From contig JAJZPK010000116.1 in assembly GCA_021811205.1 (NCBI GenBank), positions 1 to 7,824 of the forward strand: a stretch of DNA of 7,824 nucleotides, given 5' to 3'. Each line of letters starts with the position of its first letter. The first letter of the stretch is position 1. The position numbers were made by a program, and so were the translations under genes. This DNA is from Pseudomonadota bacterium (GTDB lineage Bacteria > Pseudomonadota > Gammaproteobacteria > Burkholderiales > JABEVD01). This document shows, piece after piece, positions 6,187 through 7,824 of this stretch. The notes under the pieces are model-generated. The model saw only the letters and a list, made by a program, of their open reading frames with translations. It made no database searches and was not told the origin of the DNA.

Positions 6187-7824
6187 CTATTTCACTGCAG
6201 GGGCAAGTTCGAGTTTTGCCGGAACGTTTTCTCCCGCGCCTTCGACATGCACGGGAGAGGCCAGCCTGACCCGGTCAGGCGGGGCGCCTGATGCGCTCAG
6301 GATGGAATAGATTGCCTCGCCTCTTGCCTTGCCAAGCCCAATCAGTGCCGATTCGGGAACGACTTCGGCATCACGCAGCCGTTTGTAGAGTATCTCGTCA
6401 AAATCAGCACCCTTCATTGCCGCTGTTTCCTTCTCGCTGATCGAACGCTTTTTCCTGAAGATATTCTCCATCCGCTCGACCAGCCCGGCCTTCATCTTTC
6501 CAGGGTTGGCCTTGCGAAATCCGGCCTTCATCGCAGCAAGTTCGGCGGAGCCGAATTTTTTCGAAAACAGCTTCTCGATGGCCTCCCTTGTTCCGGGAAA
6601 ACTCAAGGCCAGCGGCCCGGGTTCCCCACCATGCATCGCCGCAACCTCCCTGCGCGCCTCCAGATCCTGCAACGCAAGCTTGTCGGCATCAGAATAGACA
6701 CCGTGCACCGTCAGAAGGAGCCCGGGGCGGCTCGCCATCGCCTTCGCGAGATCGGCAACCTTTTCCTGCTCCGGCGGCGGAAGCACCGAGCTCCCCGGTT
6801 CGAATGCGATATTGGCAAGCCTTTCCTGCGTCCCGCCGAAGAGGGCGGAGAGCATCCTGAATGGAGAAGTCACGATCTTGCCGATCACCTTGAGGAAGGC
6901 CTCCCAGATGATGCCGCCGTAACTGAATTGCGGGCTGTCCAGGCTCCCTGATACGGGCAAGCCGAGATCGATGCGCCCGTCCTGATCCTGCAGAACGGCA
7001 ATGGCGAGATCGAGCGGCAGATCCTTGGCTTCCCTGCTTTTCACGCGATCGCCCAGGGTCAGATTGTCCATGATGATCTGGTTGTCTCCGGTCAATTGCC
7101 TGTTCTTGATCTTGTAGTCGAGATCGAGCGAAAGCTTGCCGGACGTGATTTTCCTGCCGACGAAAGTCGCCGAATACGGGGTCAGGCGTGCCATCTCGAT
7201 GTTCCTGAATTTCACCTTGATGTCCGTCAAAGCAGTCGGATCGAACAGGTTGAGCTGTCCCGCAGCATCGAACGATCCGTACGTATTGACGCGCCCTCTC
7301 AGCTGAAGCTGCCCGATGGTTCCGGGAGATGAGGAAATGCCGTTGACGAAGCCGTGCAGTCTGTGGATTCTTGTTCCGAAAGGCAGGGCAAGCGAATGGT
7401 CCGCATAATCCATTTCCCCTCGCCTGATCCGGATCCTGCCTATGTCGATCGGAAAATTCGCTCCCGATTTCGAAGCCGCTTTACGCTTTTTCAGTACCCT
7501 TGAAAGGTTGACCGACCTGTTTCTGGAGATGATGAGTTTTGCATAGGGGCGATCGATTTCGAGCGCTGCAATGGCAAGTTTCGATCTATCCACTTTCAGG
7601 CTGCGGGTTGAAAGCGACTTCCATGAGAGGAATACGCGCTTACCTTTCTCCAGAAGGCGAAGATTGTTTATGGACAAGCTTCCAGCGTATCTCGCCCCCT
7701 TCCCGTCATAGGTTGCATGACCCGACGCACCCAGCTTGCCACTTGCAATCGTCAACCTGGCGAAGGATGACAGATAGGGCTGGGCTGGACTCAAGGACAG
7801 ACCCTTTATCTTGAGATTCACGTC
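6187..7824 (-). CDS. DUF748 (AsmA-like) envelope protein, 5' end missing
   Basis: The reading frame is open to the window edge: the codon at 7822-7824 is GAC, and the GTG at 7819-7821 is probably internal. So 545 C-terminal residues are visible; whole family members are often over 1000. The protein belongs to DUF748, related to AsmA/TamB-type proteins of the Gram-negative envelope, whose exact role is mostly unknown. Counting from the GTG codon, residues 1-260 are repetitive beta-rich segments of the LRGRVNTYGSFDAAGQLNLF type. Then comes the family hallmark at about 257-330: DLPLDLAIAVLQDQDGRIDL, a PVSGSLDSPQFSYGGIIWEA stretch and the hydrophobic segment to ALFGG. Next is the OmpA-like segment IAFEPGSSVLPPPEQEKVADLAKAM (338-362) with HGVYSDADKLALQDLEARR, a charged helical stretch (about 410-480), and the usual ending GKARGEAIYSILSASG...RVRLASP. 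The N-terminal membrane anchor would lie outside the window. The CheW gene follows on the same strand after 148 bases; a functional link is not shown. Confidence 0.88.
   Translation of the reverse strand, partial: DVNLKIKGLSLSPAQPYLSSFARLTIASGKLGASGHATYDGKGARYAGSLSINNLRLLEKGKRVFLSWKSLSTRSLKVDRSKLAIAALEIDRPYAKLIISRNRSVNLSRVLKKRKAASKSGANFPIDIGRIRIRRGEMDYADHSLALPFGTRIHRLHGFVNGISSSPGTIGQLQLRGRVNTYGSFDAAGQLNLFDPTALTDIKVKFRNIEMARLTPYSATFVGRKITSGKLSLDLDYKIKNRQLTGDNQIIMDNLTLGDRVKSREAKDLPLDLAIAVLQDQDGRIDLGLPVSGSLDSPQFSYGGIIWEAFLKVIGKIVTSPFRMLSALFGGTQERLANIAFEPGSSVLPPPEQEKVADLAKAMASRPGLLLTVHGVYSDADKLALQDLEARREVAAMHGGEPGPLALSFPGTREAIEKLFSKKFGSAELAAMKAGFRKANPGKMKAGLVERMENIFRKKRSISEKETAAMKGADFDEILYKRLRDAEVVPESALIGLGKARGEAIYSILSASGAPPDRVRLASPVHVEGAGENVPAKLELAPAVK

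Noticed and set aside
7819..7821. GTG as the start codon of the DUF748 protein
   Set aside because: The frame stays open to the window edge. The visible part begins in the middle of beta-rich repeats with no signal or anchor, and family members are usually much longer, so the gene is cut by the window.

Overview
The window looks like an ordinary chromosomal segment of a motile Gram-negative bacterium, most likely a proteobacterium. The evidence is an AsmA-like DUF748 envelope protein, a CheW-domain chemotaxis protein, GC-rich dense coding (mid-to-high fifties percent GC by eye) and a phosphoketolase/acetate kinase pair. The beta- or gammaproteobacterial placement is a guess from gene content; nothing in the window fixes the taxon. 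I see no rRNA, tRNA, insertion sequence, phage gene or CRISPR array.

Plus strand, 32-3450: a two-gene operon. Full-length phosphoketolase (xfp) cleaves xylulose 5-phosphate and/or fructose 6-phosphate to acetyl phosphate. The next gene, a compact acetate kinase (ackA), overlaps it by 19 bases and turns acetyl phosphate plus ADP into acetate plus ATP. Together they form a short route from sugar phosphates to acetate and ATP. All catalytic residues I can place are present in both enzymes.

Minus strand, 7824-3414: two genes. First (7824-6187, running off the right edge) is the C-terminal half of a DUF748 protein with an OmpA-like tail. After a 148-base AT-rich gap rich in TGCA tetranucleotides comes an 874-residue protein (6038-3414). 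It has no membrane segment or signal peptide, two tandem dCache-like sensor units that appear to be an internal duplication, and a C-terminal CheW domain. This is the most unusual object in the window: Cache domains normally sit outside the membrane, while CheW works in the cytoplasm.

The two transcription units converge and their coding ends overlap by 37 bases (3414-3450). There is no intergenic terminator; a 9-bp perfect hairpin lies inside the end of ackA, just beyond the stop of the CheW gene. Only positions 1-31 and 6039-6186 are non-coding.
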